Positions 1 to 7,057 of a stretch of DNA of 18,583 nucleotides are shown one piece after another (positions within the stretch are counted from its first letter, which is position 1; each line of letters starts with the position of its first letter). A program made the translations under genes and the position numbers. The stretch lies in NCBI RefSeq assembly GCF_050337105.1, contig NZ_JAKJSQ010000067.1, forward strand, positions 1 through 18,583, given 5' to 3'. The notes beneath the pieces were generated by a model, which made no database searches, had not been told where the DNA came from, and was given only the letters and a program-made list of their open reading frames with translations. This stretch comes from Aliivibrio_A kagoshimensis. Lineage in GTDB: Bacteria; Pseudomonadota; Gammaproteobacteria; Enterobacterales; Vibrionaceae.

Positions 1-55
1 CATTTAATATATGAATGCTTATGTGTAGTTACTAACCACTTTCTAGGATTGAAAA

Positions 56-922
56 ATGATCAAAAAATGTCTTTTCCCCGCTGCTGGTTATGGAACTCGT
101 TTTCTGCCTGCAACCAAATCCATGCCAAAAGAGATGATGCCAATCGTCAATAAACCGCTGATTGAGTATGGTGTTGAAGAAGCGATCAATGCAGGTATGG
201 ATGGCATGTGTATCGTTACTGGCCGTGGTAAGCACTCGATCATGGACCATTTTGATAAAAACTATGAGTTAGAGCATCAAATCAGCGGCACTAATAAAGA
301 AGTATTATTAGATGACATTAGAGAGATCATTGAATCGGCTAACTTTACCTACATCCGTCAGCGTGAAATGAAAGGATTAGGTCATGCCATTTTGACGGGC
401 CGTGACTTAATTGGCGATGAACCGTTTGCGGTTGTGTTGGCTGATGATCTCTGTGTTAATGAACAGAGCGGTGTTTTAGAGCAGATGGTCGCTCTGTATA
501 AACAATTTCGTTGTTCCATTGTCGCGGTAGAAGAGGTACCTGATGATGAAACACATAAGTATGGGGTAATTGCAGGCCAAGAGATTAAAGATGACCTATT
601 TCGTGTCGACTCTATGGTTGAAAAGCCAGAACCGGGAACGGCACCAAGCAACCTAGCCATCATTGGTCGTTATATACTAACGCCAGATATCTTTGAGCTA
701 ATTGAAAACACGGAACCAGGTAAGAATGGTGAGATTCAAATCACAGACGCGTTAATGAAACAAGCTCAATCTGGTTGCGTTCTGGCATACAAATTTAAAG
801 GTCGCCGTTTCGATTGCGGAAGTGTGGAAGGTTATATTGAAGCCACTAACTACTGTTATGAGAATGAGTACTTAAAAGATAAGTCTGCTCAGCTTGCCAA
901 AGAGATTACAGGTAAAAAATAA
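56..922 (+). CDS. galU: UTP--glucose-1-phosphate uridylyltransferase
   Basis: GalU makes UDP-glucose from UTP and glucose-1-phosphate in the cytoplasm, feeding LPS, capsule and exopolysaccharide synthesis. The 288-residue protein has the N-terminal nucleotide-binding signature of bacterial GalU (AAGYGTRFLPATKSMPKEM, residues 9-27), including Gly11, Arg15 and Lys25. Further motifs typical of the family are the VLADDL metal/nucleotide segment near residue 126, VEKPEPG near 188 and GEIQITDA near 225. The length is normal for vibrio GalU, slightly shorter than the E. coli protein. The ATG at 56 follows a TAGGA-like ribosome binding site at 44-48. The next gene starts 3 bases after the stop, so the two are probably co-transcribed. 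Its own promoter lies outside or at the very edge of the window. The assignment is secure. Confidence 0.97.
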   Translation: MIKKCLFPAAGYGTRFLPATKSMPKEMMPIVNKPLIEYGVEEAINAGMDGMCIVTGRGKHSIMDHFDKNYELEHQISGTNKEVLLDDIREIIESANFTYIRQREMKGLGHAILTGRDLIGDEPFAVVLADDLCVNEQSGVLEQMVALYKQFRCSIVAVEEVPDDETHKYGVIAGQEIKDDLFRVDSMVEKPEPGTAPSNLAIIGRYILTPDIFELIENTEPGKNGEIQITDALMKQAQSGCVLAYKFKGRRFDCGSVEGYIEATNYCYENEYLKDKSAQLAKEITGKK

Positions 923-925
923 CAG

Positions 926-1603
926 ATGAATATAAACATGCTAAATAGAGTATCAACCATTTGTTTAGCACTCAGCTGTTTTGCTATGCTCTATTTTGCC
1001 ATTTCATATGGAATGGCAAACATCTATTCAAATGCAGTAGCTACTACTCACTCTTTTTGGGCTGAAGAGTCGAATAGACCGAATACCATTGAACATTTAA
1101 GCGAAACCACCTCTTTGGTTAATAGCATGCTTAATCTACAACCCTCGCACCCTTACTACTTAACCCTCGCGGCAAATCATTTCGCTTGGAGCGCTTTTTT
1201 TAAACAGGATCAAGCTGATCTCTACCATGCTATTGATTATGAGAAGGCTGGAATGCAACTTAGACCAGCGTGGCCACAACATTACGCACAGCTTGCGTTC
1301 TATTACTGGCAGCTAGGGGACAAAACGACTGCTTATTCCTATTTAGAACAAGCGATAAAATTTGGCCCTTATGATCAAGATACTGCAGAGAAAGTGATTG
1401 AATTTGGCATTGCTGATTGGGCTAGCCTCACCACTAAACAACGGATTTATTTTAGTCAAACCTTAATTAGACAGCTAAATAGTTATCGATATCGACCTCG
1501 AGTTGAGATGATTATATCTCGCGCCAAAAATAAAGAAAAAGCCTGTAATTTAATAAAATTCAGTCAAATTGAACTTGGGGTTTGTAAAAAAAAACGTAAA
1601 TAA
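926..1603 (+). CDS. Membrane-anchored TPR-like protein, VpsP-family polysaccharide biosynthesis candidate
   Basis: The 225-residue protein has one hydrophobic segment (about residues 9-30), then a soluble part that is probably periplasmic. This part contains helical TPR-like units: LQPSHPYYLTLAANHFAW at about 72-89, LRPAWPQHYAQLAFYYWQLGD at about 111-131, and AIKFGPYDQDTAEKV at about 142-156. The RPAWP and LGPY-like turns, then a W-x-S-L segment and a basic Lys-rich tail, resemble proteins annotated as VpsP-family polysaccharide biosynthesis proteins. That match is from memory and is not proven. It starts 3 bases after galU, with no separate promoter and only a weak ribosome binding site inside the galU end. 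The ATG at 938 is an alternative start. Likely role (inference): an accessory protein for polysaccharide polymerisation or export, working with the ligase encoded at 2651. Confidence 0.6.
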   Translation: MNINMLNRVSTICLALSCFAMLYFAISYGMANIYSNAVATTHSFWAEESNRPNTIEHLSETTSLVNSMLNLQPSHPYYLTLAANHFAWSAFFKQDQADLYHAIDYEKAGMQLRPAWPQHYAQLAFYYWQLGDKTTAYSYLEQAIKFGPYDQDTAEKVIEFGIADWASLTTKQRIYFSQTLIRQLNSYRYRPRVEMIISRAKNKEKACNLIKFSQIELGVCKKKRK

Positions 1604-1620
1604 TATAGCCAAAAATCACA

Positions 1621-1690
1621 TTACTGATAAAACCCTAAATTGAGTATGGGAAAAGTACGCTTTTCATACTCAACTTGGACTTATCAGTAA
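1621..1690. repeat. 70-nt nested palindrome (hairpin or cruciform)
   Basis: The outer arms TTACTGATAA (1621-1630) and TTATCAGTAA (1681-1690) are perfect reverse complements. Inside them TTGAGTATG (1640-1648) and CATACTCAA (1665-1673) are also perfect. Inside those, AAAAG (1651-1655) and CTTTT (1660-1664) close a TACG loop. No T-run follows on the + strand, so it is not an ordinary intrinsic terminator. Its right arm overlaps the promoter at 1675-1704. Confidence 0.8.
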
Positions 1691-1704
1691 TAACTATTTA
1701 TAAT
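1675..1704 (+). promoter_or_regulatory. Promoter of the secreted repeat protein gene
   Basis: A perfect TATAAT at 1699-1704 lies 18 bases after TTGGAC (1675-1680), a partial -35. Transcription should start near 1711, about 29 bases before the ATG at 1740. The gene has a clear ribosome binding site, AAGGA at 1729-1733. The promoter overlaps the right arm of the palindrome at 1621-1690. Confidence 0.6.
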
Positions 1705-1739
1705 AACTCAATTATTGAGATGAATGATAAGGATATCCC

Positions 1740-2630
1740 ATGAAACATACTGCAATTTCTGCAGCGCTGACTGTCGCTATGTTGTCTTCGGCTGGTTTAG
1801 CCAACGCAACTGCAGAGACTATTCCCGCAGTATCGCCAGCGCTAACGGCAAGTATTAAGTCCTCATCACTCTCTGTTGTTGATCTTATTCAGAAGATAGC
1901 TAAAGAGTCTCCAGAACAGTTACCAGCTTCTGTTGCACTATTAGTAGAAAAAGAGCCGGCTAAAATTCAAACGATTGTCGCTTATGCTGTCGCTGAAGCT
2001 CCTGAGCAAGCAAATCAAATTGTCTCAGCGGCAATTTCAATTCCTAAACATAAAGCGAAGCAAGCCGTTATCGCTGCTAGCGCGGTAGCTCCAGAGCAGT
2101 TAACAGACAGTATTTCAGCCATCATCCAAGCAGCAACACTACAATCACCTCAACAAGCAGAAAGCATTGTTATCGCTGCAATCAGTGATTATCCAGAAGA
2201 GACATCTTCCATTATTTCATCAGCCATCAGCGCCAAACCTGACAGCGCAGTCTCTCTGGTAACCGCAGCTCTTATTGCTCAGCCAACACTAGCTGAAGAT
2301 ATCTTAGTTGCGGCCATGACGGCAGCCCCCGATCAATCAGAGCAAATTGCGATAGCAGCACGTGCGCAAGGCGTTGCACCAGAACTGATTACGACCTCTG
2401 CCCTACTGGCTGGGCTCGATCCAACCTCTGTTGCTGAACCTACTGCTGCGGGTATTGAATCGCAAATCCTCGCGCAAAACTCACCAACTGCTGCGGCACT
2501 CATTACGCCTCCTCCTTCCGCTGATCCGGCGTTAAGTGGTGGTAGTAGTGATGGTATTGATTCCCCTTCTCTTCCTACCCCTGGTTCACCAGGAAGCGGT
2601 GGTGGTGGCGGTGTTATTTCACCTAACTAA
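1740..2630 (+). CDS. Secreted Ala-rich protein with 15-residue repeats, function unknown
   Basis: I do not recognise this 296-residue protein. It begins with a Sec signal peptide: a hydrophobic core at about 5-20 and likely AxA cleavage near residues 23-25. From about residue 46 to 232 it is built of short helical units with a hydrophobic I-V-x-A-A-I face and a proline-turn plus acidic or Gln residues. Prolines fall at 58, 73, 88, 102, 118, 137, 152, 167, 182, 197, 214 and 228, so the period is near 15 residues. The last 40 residues are a low-complexity Pro/Ser/Gly tail ending in a run of five glycines. It has its own promoter and good ribosome binding site (AAGGA). The ligase gene follows after 20 bases. 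It may be a periplasmic or surface alpha-solenoid, and the tail resembles known targets of PglL-type O-glycosylation (inference). Confidence 0.75.
   Translation: MKHTAISAALTVAMLSSAGLANATAETIPAVSPALTASIKSSSLSVVDLIQKIAKESPEQLPASVALLVEKEPAKIQTIVAYAVAEAPEQANQIVSAAISIPKHKAKQAVIAASAVAPEQLTDSISAIIQAATLQSPQQAESIVIAAISDYPEETSSIISSAISAKPDSAVSLVTAALIAQPTLAEDILVAAMTAAPDQSEQIAIAARAQGVAPELITTSALLAGLDPTSVAEPTAAGIESQILAQNSPTAAALITPPPSADPALSGGSSDGIDSPSLPTPGSPGSGGGGGVISPN
1929..2393 (+). repeat. Region encoding tandem ~15-residue repeats
   Basis: Residues 64-218 of the secreted protein divide into consecutive units, mostly exactly 15 residues long: residues 79-93, 143-157, 158-172, 173-187 and 188-202 are clear examples. 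The typical pattern is I-V-x-A-A-I-x-x-x-P-E/D-x-A-x-x with proline at position 10. One unit (124-142) carries a 4-residue insertion. The repeats are diverged at the DNA level, so they are old rather than a recent tandem expansion. Confidence 0.8.
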
Positions 2631-2650
2631 AAGATAGCAACGTACTGTTT

Positions 2651-4024
2651 GTGTTAAAACCTATCGAGCGTATTTCGTTTGTAACGCTACTCTTTCTTCT
2701 TATTTTGATACCAATCCCATTAGCCTCTAATCGAGCGTGGGCTTGGTCTCTTATTGAAGTTATCGTTTCGCTACAAACGCTGCTTATTATCATTGCTTAC
2801 AAGGGAACCCTCCCTTGGCACAAACTAAAGCCTGTTAAGTGGCTATTGATACCCTTCACTCTTTTTCAAGTTTGGACTCTATTTCAAATTTTCCCCTTAC
2901 CCAACCTTGTCGTTGAGTGGCTATCCCCACACGCAGCCGCTATCTACCACAACATTAATGCCCCCACTTTTTATCTCTCTTTAGATCGTGAGCAAAGCTT
3001 AATTTCTCTATTAAAAGGGCTAACGTATACCTTAGTCATTGTTAATGCCGGCCTGCTTATCACTTCAGCGGAGCGAATAAAAACAGTCATTCTGATTCTA
3101 ATAGTCAGCGCGACATTTCAAGCCTTTTATGGCTCATTAATGGTACTGCTTAAAGTCAATGTTAGTCCCATTTTCTCCTTACCCGAGGTGAATATATCAA
3201 CGGGTTCATTTGTATATAAAAATCACCTTGCTAACTACTTGATGTTAGTACTTACTATGGGGATTGGACTGATAATAACAGAGCTACACTCAACGGCATC
3301 TAAGACTTGGTCTGTCAGACTTAAGCGCTGGATTACCGCCATTCTTAGTGCCAAGATGATGATTAGATTAAGCCTCATTATTATGGTGATTGCCTTGGTG
3401 ATGACGCGTTCTCGAATGGGCAACACTGCTTTTTTTGCAGCAACAGTTGTCGGTGGTATTATTGCTTTAGCTATGTATAAAAATCGCCCTCGAGCACTTA
3501 CCGGATTGATCATTAGCATTTTATTGATTGATACTTTAATTGTGGGCAGTCTGTTTGGGCTAGAAAAGGTCAAACAACGGTTAATTGAAACCTCAGCACA
3601 AACAGAATCTCGGGACCAAGTGGTGATATGGGGGCTTGATATCATCAAAGACTACCCGCTTACAGGCACTGGTGCAGGAAGCTTCTACTCAATTTTCCCC
3701 TCATACACACAATATGATGTTGGTGCATACGATCACGCTCATAATGAATACCTACAGTTTGCAATTGAGTCAGGTATTCCTGCAACCTTACTCCTTGCCG
3801 CTGCGATTATTTACTGTTTGTATCAATCTCTCTCTACCATTCGATATCGTCACAGCAACTTTATGAAAGGCATCGCGTTAGGTTGCTTCATGGCAATCAT
3901 TGGTATGTTAATTCATATTTCTGTCGACTTTAATCTTCAGCCTCCCGCAAACACCGTCACCTTTATCGTCATTCTTGTCATTGCCTGTCTCGTTAGGGTC
4001 ATGCCAAGAGTCACTGCAAAATAA
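2651..4024 (+). CDS. O-antigen ligase / Wzy family membrane protein
   Basis: This is a 457-residue polytopic inner-membrane protein with about ten to twelve hydrophobic segments and the Wzy_C (O-antigen ligase/polymerase) layout. A segment with YKNHLANYL lies at about 191-199, then TRSRMGNTAFF at about 252-262. A large periplasmic loop follows, ending in DHAHNE (residues 361-366), the conserved His motif of this superfamily, before a hydrophobic segment. Such enzymes transfer or polymerise lipid-linked glycans on the periplasmic side. The WaaL, Wzy and protein-O-glycosylase members cannot be told apart from sequence by eye. It lacks the extra C-terminal soluble domain seen in the PglL-like protein at 7058. 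Translation starts at GTG 2651 with a weak ribosome binding site, 20 bases after the repeat-protein gene, so it is probably co-expressed with it. Confidence 0.8.
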   Translation: MLKPIERISFVTLLFLLILIPIPLASNRAWAWSLIEVIVSLQTLLIIIAYKGTLPWHKLKPVKWLLIPFTLFQVWTLFQIFPLPNLVVEWLSPHAAAIYHNINAPTFYLSLDREQSLISLLKGLTYTLVIVNAGLLITSAERIKTVILILIVSATFQAFYGSLMVLLKVNVSPIFSLPEVNISTGSFVYKNHLANYLMLVLTMGIGLIITELHSTASKTWSVRLKRWITAILSAKMMIRLSLIIMVIALVMTRSRMGNTAFFAATVVGGIIALAMYKNRPRALTGLIISILLIDTLIVGSLFGLEKVKQRLIETSAQTESRDQVVIWGLDIIKDYPLTGTGAGSFYSIFPSYTQYDVGAYDHAHNEYLQFAIESGIPATLLLAAAIIYCLYQSLSTIRYRHSNFMKGIALGCFMAIIGMLIHISVDFNLQPPANTVTFIVILVIACLVRVMPRVTAK

Positions 4025-4036
4025 AACCCTTTCATA

Positions 4037-4052
4037 CTGTTAATTTATCCAG
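4037..4052 (+). promoter_or_regulatory. LexA (SOS) box of uvrA
   Basis: CTGTTAATTTATCCAG fits the LexA consensus CTGT-N8-ACAG with one change (C for A), and the flank TACTG also matches. It lies 72 bases before the uvrA ATG and 12 bases after the stop of the ligase gene. The E. coli uvrA box likewise has one imperfect half-site. This indicates repression by LexA and induction by DNA damage. Confidence 0.8.
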
Positions 4053-4123
4053 TGGTTTTGCTTTTCACTGCTCAAGCTATGTGTAATACTGAGTACCATT
4101 TTCAGTAATCACAAGAATTGAGC

Positions 4124-6952
4124 ATGGATAAGATTGAAGTCAGAGGGGCTCGTACCCACAACCTAAAAAATATCAATTTAACGATCCCCCGCGATCAACT
4201 GACCGTTATTACAGGCTTATCTGGTTCAGGAAAGTCGTCACTTGCTTTTGATACTCTTTATGCCGAGGGGCAACGACGCTACGTTGAGTCTCTCTCTGCC
4301 TATGCGCGTCAATTTCTATCATTGATGGAAAAGCCCGATGTCGATCATATTGAAGGTTTGTCTCCAGCCATCTCCATTGAGCAAAAATCAACGTCTCATA
4401 ACCCACGCTCAACCGTCGGAACGATTACTGAAATCTATGATTATCTAAGACTGCTGTACGCTCGAGTTGGGGAACCTCGTTGCCCAGAGCATAAAGTTGA
4501 ATTGAAGGCACAAACCATCAGCCAGATGGTTGATAGAGTCCTTGAAATTGAAGAGGGGTCTAAACTCCTACTGCTTGCACCTATCATAAAAGAGCGAAAA
4601 GGAGAGCACGTTAAAACTCTCGAAAACTTAGCTTCTCAGGGTTTTATTCGAGCTAGAATTGATGGTGATGTCTGCGATCTCTCTGATCCGCCTACCCTTG
4701 AGTTACATAAAAAGCACACCATAGAAGTAGTGGTTGATCGCTTTAAAGTACGAGACGATCTTCAACAGCGCTTGGCTGAATCGTTCGAAACCACTCTCGA
4801 ACTGTCCGGTGGTATTGCTGTTATCGACTGGATGGATGACGCGAGTAAGGAACCACTGCTATTTTCGGCTAACTTTGCTTGCCCACATTGCGGTTATAGC
4901 ATGCAAGAGCTAGAGCCTCGCCTCTTTTCATTCAATAATCCAGCTGGCGCTTGTGGCACTTGTGATGGCCTTGGTATCCAGCAATATTTTGATCCTAAGC
5001 GGCTCATCTCTGACGATAGCCTGAGCTTAGCAGAAGGCGTAATTCGTGGTTGGGATCAAAAAAACTACTACTATTTTCAAATGCTCACCTCTTTATCCGA
5101 ACATTACGGCTTTGATTTAAATAAACCGTTTAAAGCTCTACCTAAAAAGTTTCAGGATATTATTCTAACCGGCTCAGGAAACACTGAGATTGAGTTTAAA
5201 TACATCAATGACCGTGGTGACATCCGAGTAAAAAGGAACGTCTTCGAAGGAATATTAAATACGCTAGAGCGCCGCTACCGAGACACCGACTCTAACTCAG
5301 TACGTGAAGACCTCTCCAAGTACATCTCTAACAAAACATGCAGCAGCTGTGATGGGGCTCGCTTACGCCTTGAAGCGCGAAATGTGTTTATCGCAGACAC
5401 GCCACTGCATGTCATTTGTGAGCAGAGCATCAGCGAGGCAATGACCTTTTTCCAAAATCTCGCACTCACCGGTCAACGCGCCCAAATTGCTGAAAAAGTG
5501 ATGAAAGAGATCAATGAACGTCTGCAGTTTTTGATAAACGTTGGCCTGAACTACCTCAATCTATCACGCAGTGCTGATACTCTATCTGGAGGAGAAGCTC
5601 AGCGTATCCGTCTGGCCAGCCAAATAGGCGCGGGGTTAGTTGGTGTTATGTATGTTCTGGATGAGCCCTCTATTGGTCTTCATCAACGAGATAATGAACG
5701 CTTACTCAAGACTCTGAATCACCTAAGAGATCTCGGTAATACCGTGATTGTGGTGGAACATGACGAAGATGCGATTCGCGCAGCCGATCACATCATCGAT
5801 ATTGGCCCCGGAGCTGGTGTCCACGGCGGGCACATTATTGCTGAAGGAAAATATGAAGATATCATCAATACTCCTGAGTCACTAACAGGCCAATACCTCA
5901 GTGGCGCCAAAAGAATTGAAGTCCCGACCAATAGAATAAAACGGGATCCTAAAAAGATCATGAGTTTAGTTGGCGCAAGTGGTAATAACCTGAAGGACGT
6001 CACCTTCAATCTTCCGGTTGGTCTATTTACCTGTATTACAGGCGTATCAGGTTCAGGAAAGTCGACCCTAATCAATGATACTTTTTATAAAATAGCTCAA
6101 ACTCAGCTTAATGGTGCCACAACAGCAGAGCCTGCCCCCTATAAAAAAGTCAAAGGCATTGAGCACTTTGATAAGGTGATCGATATTGATCAAAGTCCAA
6201 TTGGTCGAACACCAAGATCAAACCCAGCGACTTACACAGGGATCTTTACCCCGATTAGAGAGTTATTTGCAGGAACACAGGAGTCACGTTCAAGAGGGTA
6301 TAAACCGGGTCGCTTCAGCTTTAATGTACGTGGCGGACGTTGCGAAGCTTGCCAAGGGGATGGCGTGATAAAGGTTGAGATGCACTTCTTGCCAGATGTT
6401 TACGTACCTTGTGATACTTGCAACGGAAAACGCTATAACCGTGAAACCTTGGATGTAAAATACAAAGGTAAGTCCATTGATGAAGTGCTGCAAATGACCG
6501 TAGAAGATGCACACACCTTCTTCCAACCGGTTCCAGTTATCGCTCGAAAACTGCAGACCTTAATGGATGTTGGCCTCTCTTATATCCGTTTAGGGCAGGC
6601 AGCAACAACTCTATCAGGTGGCGAGGCACAACGAGTGAAGTTATCTCGCGAGCTGTCAAAAAGGGACACTGGGAAAACCCTTTATATCCTTGATGAACCC
6701 ACAACAGGTCTCCATTTTCAAGACATTCAGCTGCTGCTCACTGTGTTGCATCGTCTGCGTGATAATGGCAATACCATTGTTGTCATTGAGCATAACCTAG
6801 ATGTGGTTAAAACTGCAGACTGGGTGGTTGATCTAGGCCCTGAAGGAGGACAAGGAGGCGGTGAAATTGTTGCTGAAGGAACGCCTGAGAGTGTGGCAAA
6901 AGTCAAAGGGTCACACACTGCAAGGTTCTTAAAACCCATGCTAAACACCTAA
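4124..6952 (+). CDS. uvrA: Excinuclease ABC subunit A
   Basis: UvrA is the damage-recognition ATPase of nucleotide excision repair. It dimerises, loads UvrB on damaged DNA and then leaves. The protein is 942 residues against 940 in E. coli, and nearly collinear with it. Walker A motifs are GLSGSGKS at 31-38 (Lys37) and GVSGSGKS at 640-647 (Lys646). Both ABC signatures (LSGGEAQRI and LSGGEAQRV) are present, followed by Walker B LDEPSIGLH and LDEPTTGLH. Zinc-binding Cys pairs are seen in CPHC...CGTC and CEAC...CDTC. An in-frame TTG lies at 4118, but the family start MDKIEVRGARTHN fixes the ATG at 4124. A LexA box lies upstream and a strong terminator follows. It is a single-gene unit. Confidence 0.98.
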   Translation: MDKIEVRGARTHNLKNINLTIPRDQLTVITGLSGSGKSSLAFDTLYAEGQRRYVESLSAYARQFLSLMEKPDVDHIEGLSPAISIEQKSTSHNPRSTVGTITEIYDYLRLLYARVGEPRCPEHKVELKAQTISQMVDRVLEIEEGSKLLLLAPIIKERKGEHVKTLENLASQGFIRARIDGDVCDLSDPPTLELHKKHTIEVVVDRFKVRDDLQQRLAESFETTLELSGGIAVIDWMDDASKEPLLFSANFACPHCGYSMQELEPRLFSFNNPAGACGTCDGLGIQQYFDPKRLISDDSLSLAEGVIRGWDQKNYYYFQMLTSLSEHYGFDLNKPFKALPKKFQDIILTGSGNTEIEFKYINDRGDIRVKRNVFEGILNTLERRYRDTDSNSVREDLSKYISNKTCSSCDGARLRLEARNVFIADTPLHVICEQSISEAMTFFQNLALTGQRAQIAEKVMKEINERLQFLINVGLNYLNLSRSADTLSGGEAQRIRLASQIGAGLVGVMYVLDEPSIGLHQRDNERLLKTLNHLRDLGNTVIVVEHDEDAIRAADHIIDIGPGAGVHGGHIIAEGKYEDIINTPESLTGQYLSGAKRIEVPTNRIKRDPKKIMSLVGASGNNLKDVTFNLPVGLFTCITGVSGSGKSTLINDTFYKIAQTQLNGATTAEPAPYKKVKGIEHFDKVIDIDQSPIGRTPRSNPATYTGIFTPIRELFAGTQESRSRGYKPGRFSFNVRGGRCEACQGDGVIKVEMHFLPDVYVPCDTCNGKRYNRETLDVKYKGKSIDEVLQMTVEDAHTFFQPVPVIARKLQTLMDVGLSYIRLGQAATTLSGGEAQRVKLSRELSKRDTGKTLYILDEPTTGLHFQDIQLLLTVLHRLRDNGNTIVVIEHNLDVVKTADWVVDLGPEGGQGGGEIVAEGTPESVAKVKGSHTARFLKPMLNT

Positions 6953-6985
6953 CAGCATGAGATAGTTAGGCACAAATCCAAATAT

Positions 6986-7025
6986 TCAAAAGAGCTGTGA
7001 TAGAATATCAGCTCTTTTGATTTTT
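6986..7025 (+). terminator. Rho-independent terminator of uvrA
   Basis: A perfect 12-bp stem, TCAAAAGAGCTG (6986-6997) with CAGCTCTTTTGA (7009-7020), has an 11-nt loop. It is followed at once by TTTTT (7021-7025). Confidence 0.9.
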
Positions 7026-7057
7026 GCATTAACGAGCATAAGGTACTTTTCGTTATT

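Noticed and set aside
1621..1690. Palindrome as an intrinsic terminator
   Set aside because: No T-run follows on the + strand, and the right arm overlaps a promoter. It is kept as an unexplained palindrome.
3235..3648. 137-codon open frame on the minus strand inside the ligase gene
   Set aside because: It lies antisense to a well-supported membrane protein, has no ribosome site or family motif, and looks like a frame shadow.
4088..4106. Second LexA-like site, ACTGAGTACCATTTTCAGTA
   Set aside because: The spacing between CTG and CAG is 11 bases instead of 10, and the core is not AT-alternating.
4118..4123. TTG start of uvrA two codons upstream
   Set aside because: The family N-terminus MDKIEVRGARTHN begins exactly at ATG 4124, and the length then matches E. 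coli UvrA within two residues.
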